Assembly (NCBI RefSeq): GCF_910592395.1
Contig: NC_088308.1
Span: forward strand, 4,712,001 to 4,776,000
Reading direction: 5' to 3'
DNA length: 64,000 bases
From: Lineus longissimus
Lineage: Eukaryota > Nemertea > Pilidiophora > Heteronemertea > Lineidae
Every line of letters begins with the position of its first letter. Within the stretch, counting starts at the first letter, position 1. The notes beneath the pieces are model-generated. The model saw only the letters and a program-made list of their open reading frames with translations, made no database searches and had not been told where the DNA came from. A program made the translations under genes and the position numbers. Shown here one piece after another: positions 23,577-33,456 of this stretch.

Positions 23577-26042
23577 TCACTGATGGCCAATGGACATTCC
23601 ATTGATGAGAGTTCCATCATTGGCCCAATGACGATCCCATAAAAATGAAAGTATGAATCAAAGTACATGTACAAATCCATTTTAGTGACAGTATTCCAAA
23701 TTCGGGAAAAAATAAGAGTATAGTTCACTTAATATTCGAATATAAAATTCCTGATGGCCCGTCCAAAGAATTATAACGGATTCCACCCATGGATCAATAT
23801 ATATATATAGTTTATTTATCGTACTCTTGTACATTTTACAGTATTGTGCATTGTGCGCTTACAAGAAAAGGTGCATTGAACAAGACAAGAACGTAAAAAC
23901 AAAATACATGTATCAAAGTCTATTTATGAAAGAAAAATTCTCATGGATCCTCTGCCGCGGGGGGGGGCAAAGGTCAACTTATCATTCGCATGCTAGATGC
24001 GTAATAGTATCTGACAGCTCATCTCTATCAAAGAGGTGATAGTCACCCCTGTCTCTCATCAGTATAAGATCCCTGATCACACTGCCTATGTCATTCGTTT
24101 CGATATCACCAACTTTGTTACCCATTCTAATAAGGTTGTCCCTATCGGTCCCTATCTTCTCACATAGTACATTGATGTTTCCCCCGACGGAGGAACTACT
24201 TCCGTAAATGACTAATTTCGCAGACAGTTCAACCAGTTCATTATTACTTCTCAGAGCAGTCTTAAAAAATTTTAAAAACCTGCTGTGCATCTGAAATTCC
24301 GGATTGATATCCCGGCATATAGTAGGCAACAAATTTGAGTGTGTCCGATACGGTAATTTGAATAGTTTCCTTATACATTTCCTCCAGGTCGTAAGCAGTC
24401 TATCCATGTGCCTAGAAGAAAAATCCCACAGTACGCTGCCGTATAAACACATGACATATGTTTTGAACAGGCGATATTTTACATCAATGTCGCAATGACC
24501 AAATGCAGAGACAAGTGCATTAGTTCGGGCAATCATGTTTCCAATAGCTTGATCAATAAGTGTCTGCTCGGCGTGGGGGCCTATGATATGGCCCAGGTGA
24601 TTTGCTATATCTTCTACCTCAAGTCTGTTGTTTTGCCACCTTAAAAAAGTATCGGCTGCTTCTTTTCCAAACAATAGGAAGTGTGTTTTAATGACATTGA
24701 ACAATAATCTATACTCCTCGGAATATCTATCACAAATCTTAAGCATTTCCTGCATGCCATGTCTAGTGGGGCACAATAGAACTACATCATCGGCGTACGC
24801 CAATGCCCCTACAAATTGTTGGCCAATATAACATCCGTAACTCGACTGTTTCAAGTCAAGTAGCATTTCATCCGAGTAAATGCAGAATAAAATAGGGGAC
24901 ATTACTCCACCCTGCTTTATACCATTTTTTACATTAATTACCCTACTTAGAGTGTCCTTCCATTTTACTTGGACATATTGACACGTGTACAGCGTTGCCA
25001 GAAATTTCACAATCAGTGGACAACATTTCTTTTTTACTAACAAGTTGAACAGCCTGGTGTATTCAATCCTGTCGAATGCACAACTGGCATCTAATAACGT
25101 CACGTAAACATTACTTCCATGCGAGAGATAATAATCAATAACTTCTTTGAGCACAAATGTACACTGGGTGGTAGAACTCTTTTTCTTAAACCCAAATTGC
25201 AGATCAGATGTGCAAAAAACCTGAGGGCATTTTTCCATAATGATGTGGTCTAACACCTTACATAAGACACTACTTAATGCGATTCCTCTATAGTTATCAG
25301 AATCGTTAATAGACTTTCTCTTGTTCTTGGGGATAGGAATTATAATCGACCTTTTGAATGCCTCTGGTATGTAAGAATGGGACAACATGAGCGTGAAAAG
25401 CTCCGCTAGCTTCTTGTCGAGTACCTCTGTACCATGTATCAAATGGTCACTAAATAGAGTCTTCCCACCATCATGTTTTCCTTTGTTCAGTTTGAAAATA
25501 GCAGATCGAACTTCAACTGCTGAGATAGTGTGGCTAATGCACCCACATCTGTTAGTTTCACATCTAAAGTCTATGTCGTTGTCCAAGTCTTTAATTATAT
25601 CACTCATCTGATCCTCGTCGTAACCAACCGATGAATATAAAGCCTCATATTTAACAGCAAACCTATCCGCGATGGATCTGTCATCCATAGCATCATCAAT
25701 TCTCACCGCGTAGGTCTGTTTCTTCTTTTTTCCCCTATTGATCAACTTCCAGAAGTCGCTGTCATTCTTTTCCAGGTATGCCATTGCTATTCTATTACTC
25801 TCAGCTACCTTATTCTCCTTTTTGGAGAGTTTGACGGCATGGTGGTATCTCGCCCTAGTCGTTTTACGGATCTCGAATACGACCCCTTGCCTTTGCGACC
25901 CCCCGGCCTTCCAGATGTTGTGCCAAAGCAGCGCCCTTTCTCTAAGCTCTCTAATGTTTTCGTTCCACCCTGGAAAAGGTTTCCGACCTTTTGCCTGAGC
26001 ATTGACCTGACAAGGAAAACATTCTTCCCCTGCAATAATGAA
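23577..26042 (-). mobile_element. 5'-truncated non-LTR retrotransposon (LINE A)
   Basis: The body is defined by a reverse transcriptase frame ending at 23,982. Proposed limits come from the 12-bp direct repeat CCCATGGTAGAT at 23,565-23,576 and 26,043-26,054, a candidate target-site duplication. The surroundings on both sides are rich in CCATGG/ATGATGG words, so that repeat may be coincidental. The 3' part contains AATAAA-like sequence and a TA-rich tract near 23.8 kb. The apurinic endonuclease domain is absent, as expected for 5' truncation during target-primed reverse transcription. Confidence 0.75.
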
Positions 26043-26099
26043 CCCATGGTAGATATGACCATGGGTTCCATCGATGGATCTATGATGGGGATTCTCCAT
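23982..26099 (-). CDS. LINE reverse transcriptase, open over 705 codons
   Basis: The frame is uninterrupted. Recognisable parts are the pre-RT segment PGWNENIRELRERALLWHNIW, the finger region IIIPIPKNKRK and DNYRGIALSSVLCKVLD, motif A LLDASCAFDRI, motif B NGIKQGGVMSPILF, motif C AYADDVVLL with catalytic YADD at residues 435-438, and the LFGK/LGHIIG thumb region. All catalytic aspartates are present. The first 20 or so residues lie in host-like CCATGG-rich DNA and are probably not part of the original protein. There is no endonuclease and no RNase H. The subfamily is uncertain: jockey/CR1/RTE-type relatives are all possible. The intact frame implies a young insertion. Confidence 0.9.
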   Translation of the reverse strand: MENPHHRSIDGTHGHIYHGFIIAGEECFPCQVNAQAKGRKPFPGWNENIRELRERALLWHNIWKAGGSQRQGVVFEIRKTTRARYHHAVKLSKKENKVAESNRIAMAYLEKNDSDFWKLINRGKKKKQTYAVRIDDAMDDRSIADRFAVKYEALYSSVGYDEDQMSDIIKDLDNDIDFRCETNRCGCISHTISAVEVRSAIFKLNKGKHDGGKTLFSDHLIHGTEVLDKKLAELFTLMLSHSYIPEAFKRSIIIPIPKNKRKSINDSDNYRGIALSSVLCKVLDHIIMEKCPQVFCTSDLQFGFKKKSSTTQCTFVLKEVIDYYLSHGSNVYVTLLDASCAFDRIEYTRLFNLLVKKKCCPLIVKFLATLYTCQYVQVKWKDTLSRVINVKNGIKQGGVMSPILFCIYSDEMLLDLKQSSYGCYIGQQFVGALAYADDVVLLCPTRHGMQEMLKICDRYSEEYRLLFNVIKTHFLLFGKEAADTFLRWQNNRLEVEDIANHLGHIIGPHAEQTLIDQAIGNMIARTNALVSAFGHCDIDVKYRLFKTYVMCLYGSVLWDFSSRHMDRLLTTWRKCIRKLFKLPYRTHSNLLPTICRDINPEFQMHSRFLKFFKTALRSNNELVELSAKLVIYGSSSSVGGNINVLCEKIGTDRDNLIRMGNKVGDIETNDIGSVIRDLILMRDRGDYHLFDRDELSDTITHLACE

Positions 26100-26504
26100 A
26101 ATCTATCAAGGGATGGCCCCATGGATGGAACGTTGATGATAGGTCGCCGTTAATATAGACCCACGCATGGACACTTTTGACTGTGTATACGTCGCGACAA
26201 GTTTCGACGTTACGGGACACGTATAACTGGGGGTTTAAGGGACGATCGATAGACAGGTGCACAATCTATGCAACTACTGATGAGTGTCTAATAAGGCTAA
26301 GATGCAATTGATATCAATACTGTCTTATCATAACTTTGTCCCTTTACTGCCATCAGACATCAAAGTGCCTACAAACTTAGACCGTATTGAGATATCGAAG
26401 AAATATAACCACGGCGGAGTTGGAAATATTGGCTGTTCCACGATGTTCAATATGAAATTAGTTACGGTTGGCTGACATCAAAATCCTTCCAATTAGTCAG
26501 ATAT
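26100..26504. other. Spacer between the two LINEs
   Basis: About 400 bp of unique-looking DNA with no gene. Its first 60 bp continue the CCATGG/GATGG-rich tract that borders LINE A. Confidence 0.5.
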
Positions 26505-26528
26505 GAATGAATGAATGAATGAATGAAT
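26505..26528. repeat. (GAAT)n microsatellite, LINE B tail
   Basis: About six GAAT units at the 3' end of LINE B, following AATAAA on the minus strand. It is best read as the element's own tail rather than an independent microsatellite. Confidence 0.9.
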
Positions 26529-27715
26529 TTATTGACAATAAGGCCAACTGGCCTGTTGTACAGGGTTATACATAAGGTAGGAGGATGGTAACAAAGTAGC
26601 ATTTATGGTAACAAATGGTAACACTTATGATGACATATTACAATACGATTATATGCGGCGCAATTCATTCTGGTTAGGCCAACTGTCTTCCGGTTGCTAC
26701 TACTACTAATTTGTAAGTGCGCCGAAACTTCAAAGATGGTGTTCTCTTTTATATCAACAAAAAGTTGCATCCGGCTCATAGCCCTAGACTCGGTATTCCA
26801 GGTTTGCTGATAGCAGTCTTTGATTCGTTGACGCACAAGGGATAGGAATTGCCGTTTATTCCCGACCCCATGTGCAGCCAATGCATCTCCTGGACCTAGG
26901 CCCTGTAGTAGGTCCTCGACCTGCCCCGACCAATTTTTTCGGATACCTATCGTCATCAATCTCCAGCAGTTTCAGCCAATATTTAGTTATTATAATTTGT
27001 GTTTCCTTTGAGACTGGTAGTCTCCCACACTCTGCCAGCACAGCGTTATTGGGGGTGATTTATCTAACACTCGGTAACCTTTTTTGAAAGTCAGTGTGGA
27101 CCTTTTCAATGACCTGACATTTAGAAAAGCCATGTCACACAGATCACACCGGTGTTGAATATGTCTATTTTTAACATCGATATATTTAAATTTTGTCATG
27201 CGACTATTCATTGTAAACAGTGCCTTGAAGGCCGAATGAGCTGCCTGCTCCACCAGCTGTGACCATTTCCCACCATAGTGGAAAAGCATACCAAGATACC
27301 TACATGCGTCCACGACCTCAATCGCTCCGTGACCATAATGCCATTTCTCCCTAGCTGCTAAAATACCATTTTTCTGAACACAATGATTTTAGTTTACCTT
27401 GGTTGACCGAGAGGCCCCACTTATTAGAGTATTCCATTAAGGCGTCGATGAGATCTTGAAGCTCCTCAGGACTATTTGCCATGAGGATCATGTCATCGGC
27501 GAATAGTAGAATATATATATCTCTCAGGACATCGCCCGTTTTTGTAAAAGCTTTTCCCAATTCTGCTACAATATCATTGGTGAACAGTTGGAATAACAGA
27601 GGTGATAACGAACCGCCCTGATTTAGACCTGTGTTAGTTTCAAATTCTCGACCAAATTGCACACACTGAATAATGCACGTCGCATACATTAAAATCACCC
27701 TGGTATTGTATCATC
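26505..27715 (-). mobile_element. Degenerate LINE remnant (LINE B) with (ATTC)n 3' tail
   Basis: Three frame segments in order encode a reverse transcriptase C-terminal half: motif B LNQGGSLSPLLF and motif C LLFADDMILM (27,698-27,351), then DACRYLGMLFHYGGKW (27,313-26,990), then ECGRLPVSKETQIIITKYW and LEIDDDRYPKK, and finally HGVGNKRQFLSLV and RIKDCYQQTW (27,041-26,603). A one-base deletion near 27,350 separates the first two; at least one further shift follows. The 3' end reads, on the minus strand, GTCAATAAATTCATTCATTC..., a simple-repeat tail typical of several invertebrate LINEs. The endonuclease and N-terminal RT are missing. It belongs to a different family from LINE A. Confidence 0.85.
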
Positions 27716-27857
27716 AGGGCTCGTAGATTATTTTGTTGACCTGGCGTTATACAGCACTTTATTTTTCTAGGTTGCTGCTAGCTGTTATTAGATTGCCCAC
27801 CCAATGTGAATCGAGGCAGGAACAGTTACAGAAATCCGGCGATCGAGTGGACCCAAG

Positions 27858-29390
27858 ATGTTTCGACTTCTAAGACGTTTCCCTACAAGCTGCTTAGCAC
27901 ATAGTCCAATCAGATACCGAGTACACAGGCAGTCAAAAAGGAAATACTTGATCCTCAACTTAGCAGGATCCTCGGCAGTGGAGGGAAAATGCCGATTCGG
28001 TAACCCATCCGTAACAACTTCAATGAGATATTCTCAGACTCAGGAGAGTGTCAATAACAAAAACCCAACCAGATCGAAGCTATTACGGAGGTTAGGCAAG
28101 CTGGAAGACTTCTATTTTGAACGCGAGTATGTAATAATCAGCCGTCTACACCTCCATTCAAAAATGGAAATCATGGAGGAACAGGTTGCTGAAGCCATTA
28201 GACGTTTACAGCAAAGGCACGTTTCTTTGCGCATGGCCGTCATCGAGGGAGGTGGCGTAAGATATTTTGCCGAGGTGCCAGACGCGGTTGATTGGAAGGT
28301 TTTACGGAATTCTGACGTCAAAGCTGCGGCTGAAGATCTGGAAGGTGAACAATTCCGTAAGCAGGATCTACTTTGGAAGGTCCGTATGCTCCAATGTGAG
28401 AGAAAAGGTCCAGAGCAATATATCTATCGATTCATTTTCGCGTTCCAGCATTGTGTAATTGACGGGAGATCAATTTTTGCGGACGTCTTTCCTACTCTAA
28501 TAGGTTACCTGGAGGAGTATACGACGAATTCGCGTGAAGAACAAGCGGAGCCAAAGAGCCTGCCCTTGATGCCTGCGCGAGAAGATCTGTATACGGAAGA
28601 TGATGTTGCGAAAGCAGAATTTCAGTCAACAGCTTTTAAATCAGACTATATGATGGAAGAATTCACAAGTAAGTTCATGGCCATGTACAAACCGGATAAT
28701 CCACGAGCTGTCTCCGGGTTAGAGTCCTTTGAAGTAAATGGAACTGAAACATCGTCCATCATCAAGGTGGCCAAACAACAACACGTGACGATGAACAGCG
28801 TCTGTGTAATGGCAATCGCGATGGGGACCTTCCAGTTCCTGACTAAGGTAGGGGTTATGAAGTCTGACGCCTTTGCATTCGAAGCGCCGTTTACAGTTGA
28901 CCTCAGACGCTATGCCGATCCGCCCTTTACTCCAAAACAACATGGGGCCGTTCAATCCGACTGTCATTGTCGAATCAGGCTAACATCAGAAATAGTGGAC
29001 GCAACATTTTGGAAAATGACGCATTCTCTCGACAACGAGGTGAAGGAAATGATTAAAGGTCGCCAAGCTATCGCAGATGCAATAAATGAAGATGCCTTGT
29101 TTGACAGTCTCCGTGATGGCCAGACAGTCGGACAGAACTTCATTAGCATTTCAAATGTAGGAAATGTGACATTTTTGGCAGGGAGTAAGGAAGAGGCCGC
29201 GGTAACGGCCGAGGACTTCGTTTGCGTAAATGGTGGAAGAGGACCTGATCTGTTCGCTTTTTACATCACAACTTTGAACGGGAAACTACAGTTTCAGCTC
29301 TCCTATTCCAAGATGCATGTTCCCGATGAGCTGGCAGAAGTGTACGTGTTTCTTTTAAAGGAACAGCTCTTGAAGATGTCCTGTAGCTGA
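27858..29390 (+). CDS. Intronless acyltransferase/condensation-domain-fold protein, 510 aa
   Basis: A single uninterrupted frame from ATG (context CAAGATGT, purine at -3) to TGA. The protein has the chloramphenicol-acetyltransferase-like fold signature: HCVIDG at residues 198-203 matches the HxxxDG active site, with His198 as catalytic base, and a later SNVGN at about 432 matches the SNxG strand of alcohol acetyltransferases and PapA-type acyltransferases. It also has EAPFTVDLRRYADPPF around 340-355. The length suits one complete two-lobed enzyme of the alcohol acetyltransferase/condensation superfamily (acyl transfer to an alcohol or amine); the substrate is unknown. The first 30 residues are rich in Arg without acidic residues (MFRLLRRFPTSCLAHSPIRY), suggesting mitochondrial targeting. 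An ATTAAA lies 228 bp after the stop. The absence of introns contrasts with the neighbouring genes and could reflect retroposition, lateral gain, or a family that is intronless by habit. It sits 140 bp beyond the truncated end of LINE B. Confidence 0.85.
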   Translation: MFRLLRRFPTSCLAHSPIRYRVHRQSKRKYLILNLAGSSAVEGKCRFGNPSVTTSMRYSQTQESVNNKNPTRSKLLRRLGKLEDFYFEREYVIISRLHLHSKMEIMEEQVAEAIRRLQQRHVSLRMAVIEGGGVRYFAEVPDAVDWKVLRNSDVKAAAEDLEGEQFRKQDLLWKVRMLQCERKGPEQYIYRFIFAFQHCVIDGRSIFADVFPTLIGYLEEYTTNSREEQAEPKSLPLMPAREDLYTEDDVAKAEFQSTAFKSDYMMEEFTSKFMAMYKPDNPRAVSGLESFEVNGTETSSIIKVAKQQHVTMNSVCVMAIAMGTFQFLTKVGVMKSDAFAFEAPFTVDLRRYADPPFTPKQHGAVQSDCHCRIRLTSEIVDATFWKMTHSLDNEVKEMIKGRQAIADAINEDALFDSLRDGQTVGQNFISISNVGNVTFLAGSKEEAAVTAEDFVCVNGGRGPDLFAFYITTLNGKLQFQLSYSKMHVPDELAEVYVFLLKEQLLKMSCS

Positions 29391-30597
29391 AATGGACACA
29401 TCTGTAGTCTCATTTTCCATCAATGGCTTTGTGTTCATGAAATCAGAATTCAGATTGGATTGATCGGATAACAGATTATTTTGAAAAATGATATCGAACA
29501 TTATTAACAACGTGTCTTTGATTGCAGAAGTCAGGCTATAGCGTTGATAATTTAACTTGTCAATCAACGCCTGTCAACGATTAGTGTTAATTGCAGCAAA
29601 ATGCTTTACATAATTCAATTAAATATTTTGATTACGTGTAGGATTTTGAAGCCGCAAAGACACTATTTGTGTGGGAAAACGGATGGGATTAGTGAACGAA
29701 TTTAGGGAAGGAGGAATTACATGGTAAATCGAAGTAATTCTATATGTCAACAGTGACGCTAAGAAAATACATGTACATGTACATGTAGAATGTAATTCGT
29801 TCTTTGTAAATTTTCATTGCAACGACAGGGCCGTATTTAAGTTGAGCACGACTACTTTTCCAAAAAAGCCCAAATCAGCATGAAACCAGGTTATTCGGAG
29901 ACATCTGGGCGCACTTTCACCCCCAAAATACGGCCCTGGTAGACCACAACTACACTAGGAGCATTTGTTTTTGAAGAGAGACTTCCCCTTTTCGATTTTT
30001 CGTGCCAGCCCATATCACTAATGCATGTAATCCAACAAAAATCATATCTGAAATTGAATTTAATCGTCTTGTCTGGCGTTTAAATACGAGCTGGCGGTTA
30101 GCACCTGACAGAAATGAATCATCCCGCCATTGTCATCTCGTTCGGTAATTGCGATGTAAACGATGGTTAACGAGGAAAGTAAATGAGGATTTTAATGCGT
30201 TTTCAGACAGACAACAAAAAATGGCACAAATACCGCAGCAACTGCGAATGTAAAACCGCTTGTCTGCAAAGGTGAGGTCTTTCTGACTGTATAATTTCCA
30301 CCTCATTCTTTTTGTTTCTGTTTGTACTCAATTCTTCAACTACGGTAATTCCGGGATTTATAGTTGGAGGGACCATGCCATTAGTTTATGAATGTATAGT
30401 AAAATAAATCCTTGATATGAAGAAAAATACATGTACTTGAAAGGCGATTCGGTAAGCAACTGCAGTGCACATACGAAACTACCAAAGGCACTTTAAATCA
30501 AATTTTGGGGTCGAAAATGTCAAATGATGCACGATGCACCAACTGATCTTAACGTTTTTATTCCGGATATACTTGAAATCTTTGTATCCTGTTTTAC
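29391..30597. other. 3' flank of the acyltransferase gene, with a MITE
   Basis: Holds the likely 3' UTR of the acyltransferase gene, a tract of three overlapping ACATGT words near 29,770, an hAT-like MITE at 29,826-29,938 and one weak candidate exon at 30,207-30,271 on the plus strand (discussed as a finding). No larger gene is recognised. Confidence 0.45.
29826..29938. mobile_element. 113-bp MITE with CAGGGCCGTATTT ends (hAT-like)
   Basis: Perfect 13-bp terminal inverted repeats: CAGGGCCGTATTT at 29,826 and AAATACGGCCCTG ending at 29,938. CAGGG ends are typical of hAT-superfamily MITEs. The flanking 8-mers do not match, so the target duplication has decayed or the assignment is wrong. Non-coding. 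Confidence 0.75.
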
Positions 30598-30959
30598 CTG
30601 AGTACCTCTCACGAGAATTGGGTAGGAGACACCAAATTTCATCAAATCGCCTTCTTCGTAATTAAATGAAAATCCTTCTGTCATAAAGCTAGTGCTCGTC
30701 AACAAGTCTATATCCGAATTGTGGGTAAAGTTTCGCGGTCTCACTTAGGAAGATTAAACAAGTTTGGAGAAAGAAAATTTCGGAAATCATTCACCACTCG
30801 TAGAGATTACGACTTTCACAGATCCTACCTGTTAGATTCATTTCGGGATTAAAGTCCATTGAATTCGTGAATGCGTTGTTCACCACGTTTTGGGCTCTGA
30901 CGTAGTACATTGACGTAGTGTATTGAATTTGGACATTTTCTGCTCTGTACGGTTTATTT
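30598..30959 (-). CDS. Two internal exons of an unidentified, probably extracellular protein
   Basis: Exon A (30,959-30,829) encodes NKPYRAENVQIQYTTSMYYV and continues to MDFNPEMNLT, ending ACAG|GTAGGA in phase 1. After an 85-bp intron with a pyrimidine-rich end (CCTAAG), exon B (30,743-30,598) enters in phase with RPRNFTHNSDIDLLTSTSF, continues TEGFSFNYEEGDLMKFGVSY and ends CTCAG|GTAAAA in phase 0. The 92 residues have no cysteine, are rich in Ser/Thr/Asn and alternate polar and hydrophobic residues like beta strands, with N-glycosylation sequons NLT and NFT. The pattern is loosely like the strand-rich region of aerolysin/ETX-MTX2-type proteins, but no invariant motif proves it. Flanking exons on both sides were not found, so this is part of a gene or a decayed fragment. 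Confidence 0.45.
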
Positions 30960-31141
30960 CTTGACCAAGTATAAATCAAATTTTAAAGGAATCCAACAAA
31001 TGTTTCGCGCGCCAGAGCCAAAAAAGAGGGATACGAGCATATCATGCACGAATGGACTAAGAGTCGTAATCAAAACTATTTCGTACATGGGCAAATAAAA
31101 AACACGAACGATCGTTTTCGTTTTTGATAAAAGACTGCATA

Positions 31142-31153
31142 CCCCCCCCCCCC
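31142..31153. repeat. Poly-C run (about 12 C)
   Basis: Uninterrupted C homopolymer about 180 bp upstream, in transcription sense, of the two-exon fragment at 30.6-30.96 kb. Confidence 0.9.
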
Positions 31154-32513
31154 ACTACTGAAAAACGAAAATTATAATTATGCTTATGAGGTGCTTTGTT
31201 GGAGAGTGATCCTTTAGGAATACTTGACTTGCAATACATGTAGTTACCATAGTTTTGGAAGGTGTTATATATCATTAACGTAAATTGAGATCCCGCCAAC
31301 CCTAATATCCTCAGCAAGCCACGAAAGCCACGAATTCCACTTGAGCAGGGAGTTGGTTTCGAAGTCAAATCCGTATCAAAGACGATACAGGAAGCAATTG
31401 TAGAAATGGTTACTTCCAAGTTAATATGAGTTACTATTTACGCCGTTGGTGGCAGGACACAGACTTCTCATGTAATTGCACCAATCAGAGTCACTTCACG
31501 TCGCAGGAGAGGCATTTTGGTTTGCGTAATTGTCTGAGGTGATTCGTTGTATAGGAAACGAGGAAAGACATTCAAATTTGACCACCACTGCTACCTAATG
31601 TGGGTGACCTACTCCTGCCCGTATCGTAGTCCCGTGTACAGGAACGCAATGGCAGGAACGGGGCGGGAACTGTACAAGCACTGACGTGTAACAAAGCCTC
31701 TGGGAGGATACACACTAACGGGGAATGAAACGGGGAAGGACACAAAATAAGCGATGATAACCTCTGATGCGCGACGTGAAGTCTTGGTAAAGGAAGTCTG
31801 TCGGAAACTTGTTTGACTTTAAGCGAACGATTCGGAAAAATTTAGCTGACTGATGCCTGGAACGATTTGGGAAATACACGGGAAGCTGGTGAATCATCCA
31901 CATGGGAGGCACCAACGGTCGCGTGGTATGATGACTCTCAAGCGTCGCCTGCTCAAGCAATTTCAGTACGTGTTCCGACTCTGAATATTGAGGAGAAGGC
32001 ACTCATGGTCGACCCTTTGCGAGTGTTCTGAATGACTGCCGTACAAACAATGACCGTCGATTGTTCAACGAGTCTCCGTGTGGTGGTGGTAGACCCGAAT
32101 GCAGAGACAGCTCTATCTGATAATCCAATATGCTCGGTCACTATCCATCTTCAGACAATGATCACTGATCGACACTCTTATCTTTATCTCACTGATCGAC
32201 CATGTACATGCCGTATCAGAGATCTCGAGTGCAGGTTCCATTGACCAACGGAACATTTACCCCGGGGATTCGGCCCTTTTTTTCTCCATCAAAATAGGAG
32301 TGACCACTACTTAGCATAAAATGTGGTGTTCTTGTGAGTGGTACCTGTACAGGAACTGCGAGAGACAACAGGTGTCCAGCATATGGAAGAGAGAGAAATA
32401 CGCAGGCCAACATTGTGTCAATTTACTACGATAAAAAACTGTCATCCAAAAGGTATCCAAATTAAATTGTTTTTATTTCAGTTAAATATGACAGCAAAAG
32501 AGAGTAACTTACT

Positions 32514-32531
32514 CCCCCCCCCCCCCCCCCC
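32514..32531. repeat. Poly-C run (18 C)
   Basis: Uninterrupted C18 within gene-free DNA. Confidence 0.95.
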
Positions 32532-33409
32532 GTCCATCCGTTACCGGTCTAAGCCAAGCATACATTGTAATGTACCTTCATATTGTCTAGTATATGTATC
32601 AATGGATTTCCATTCCCTTGGTTTTCAGTATAAATTTCGCTTTGATAATGGCGAGAAATGCTATGGCCAGAGGCAAGCTGAGAACCGCACGGTTAATTGG
32701 CAGGTCTGGCGGTTATTGCCCTAGAAATGATATATGATATCGTACTAGGAGAGACAGGTGGCAATGAAAGGACGTTTAGCCAATCACATTAATGGCCACC
32801 TCTACAGACCGCCATCTTAAATGACCTATGGCTGGAGGGAAAAAAGGAACAATGGGCCGCATGGTTAGATGGAAAAGGCTGAATGGCAATTTACATGATA
32901 GCCACCCTGCACATTCAAAATTGCAGTTGACCCAGGAAATGCAAGGATGGGTAATTCAGGAATAAATGCCATTATCAGACCCTCTAGATTACCATACTGC
33001 TAGTATTAAAGCCACTTTAATGATATAAATTGCAACACGAGTGAATAGATCATGACGAGGATACGACACTTGCTCTTGCACAGATCAATGAGAAGAAGTA
33101 ATCACCCGATCAGTTGGTCATCGGCGATATCGTTACTTTATGTCTGCTGAGGCCAAACACCTACACGTTTATGTGTGGCTTTTTGCAATGCTCTTGTCAC
33201 ATTCAAAACATACTGGCCACACGGGTCGCACCTAATACAATACTGAATTATTTCTCAAACGAGAACCGGTGCAAATCTATAAAGCGACTTTTCACGGACA
33301 GTCCAAAGCTTGTCCATGTTGTTATTTGGTCGTCTCACCAAGCACCGCTAGAGGGAGCTTAAATGAAGCCCAAAACAGAGGCTGTAGCCAAGGTTTTGGG
33401 CAAAATGAT

Positions 33410-33456
33410 ACCAATACCATAGTATACAGTGAGTTAACCAATACCATAGTGTATAG
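33410..33456. repeat. 27-bp tandem duplication
   Basis: ACCAATACCATAGTATACAG (33,410) is repeated as ACCAATACCATAGTGTATAG (33,437), one full and one partial unit. Confidence 0.8.
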
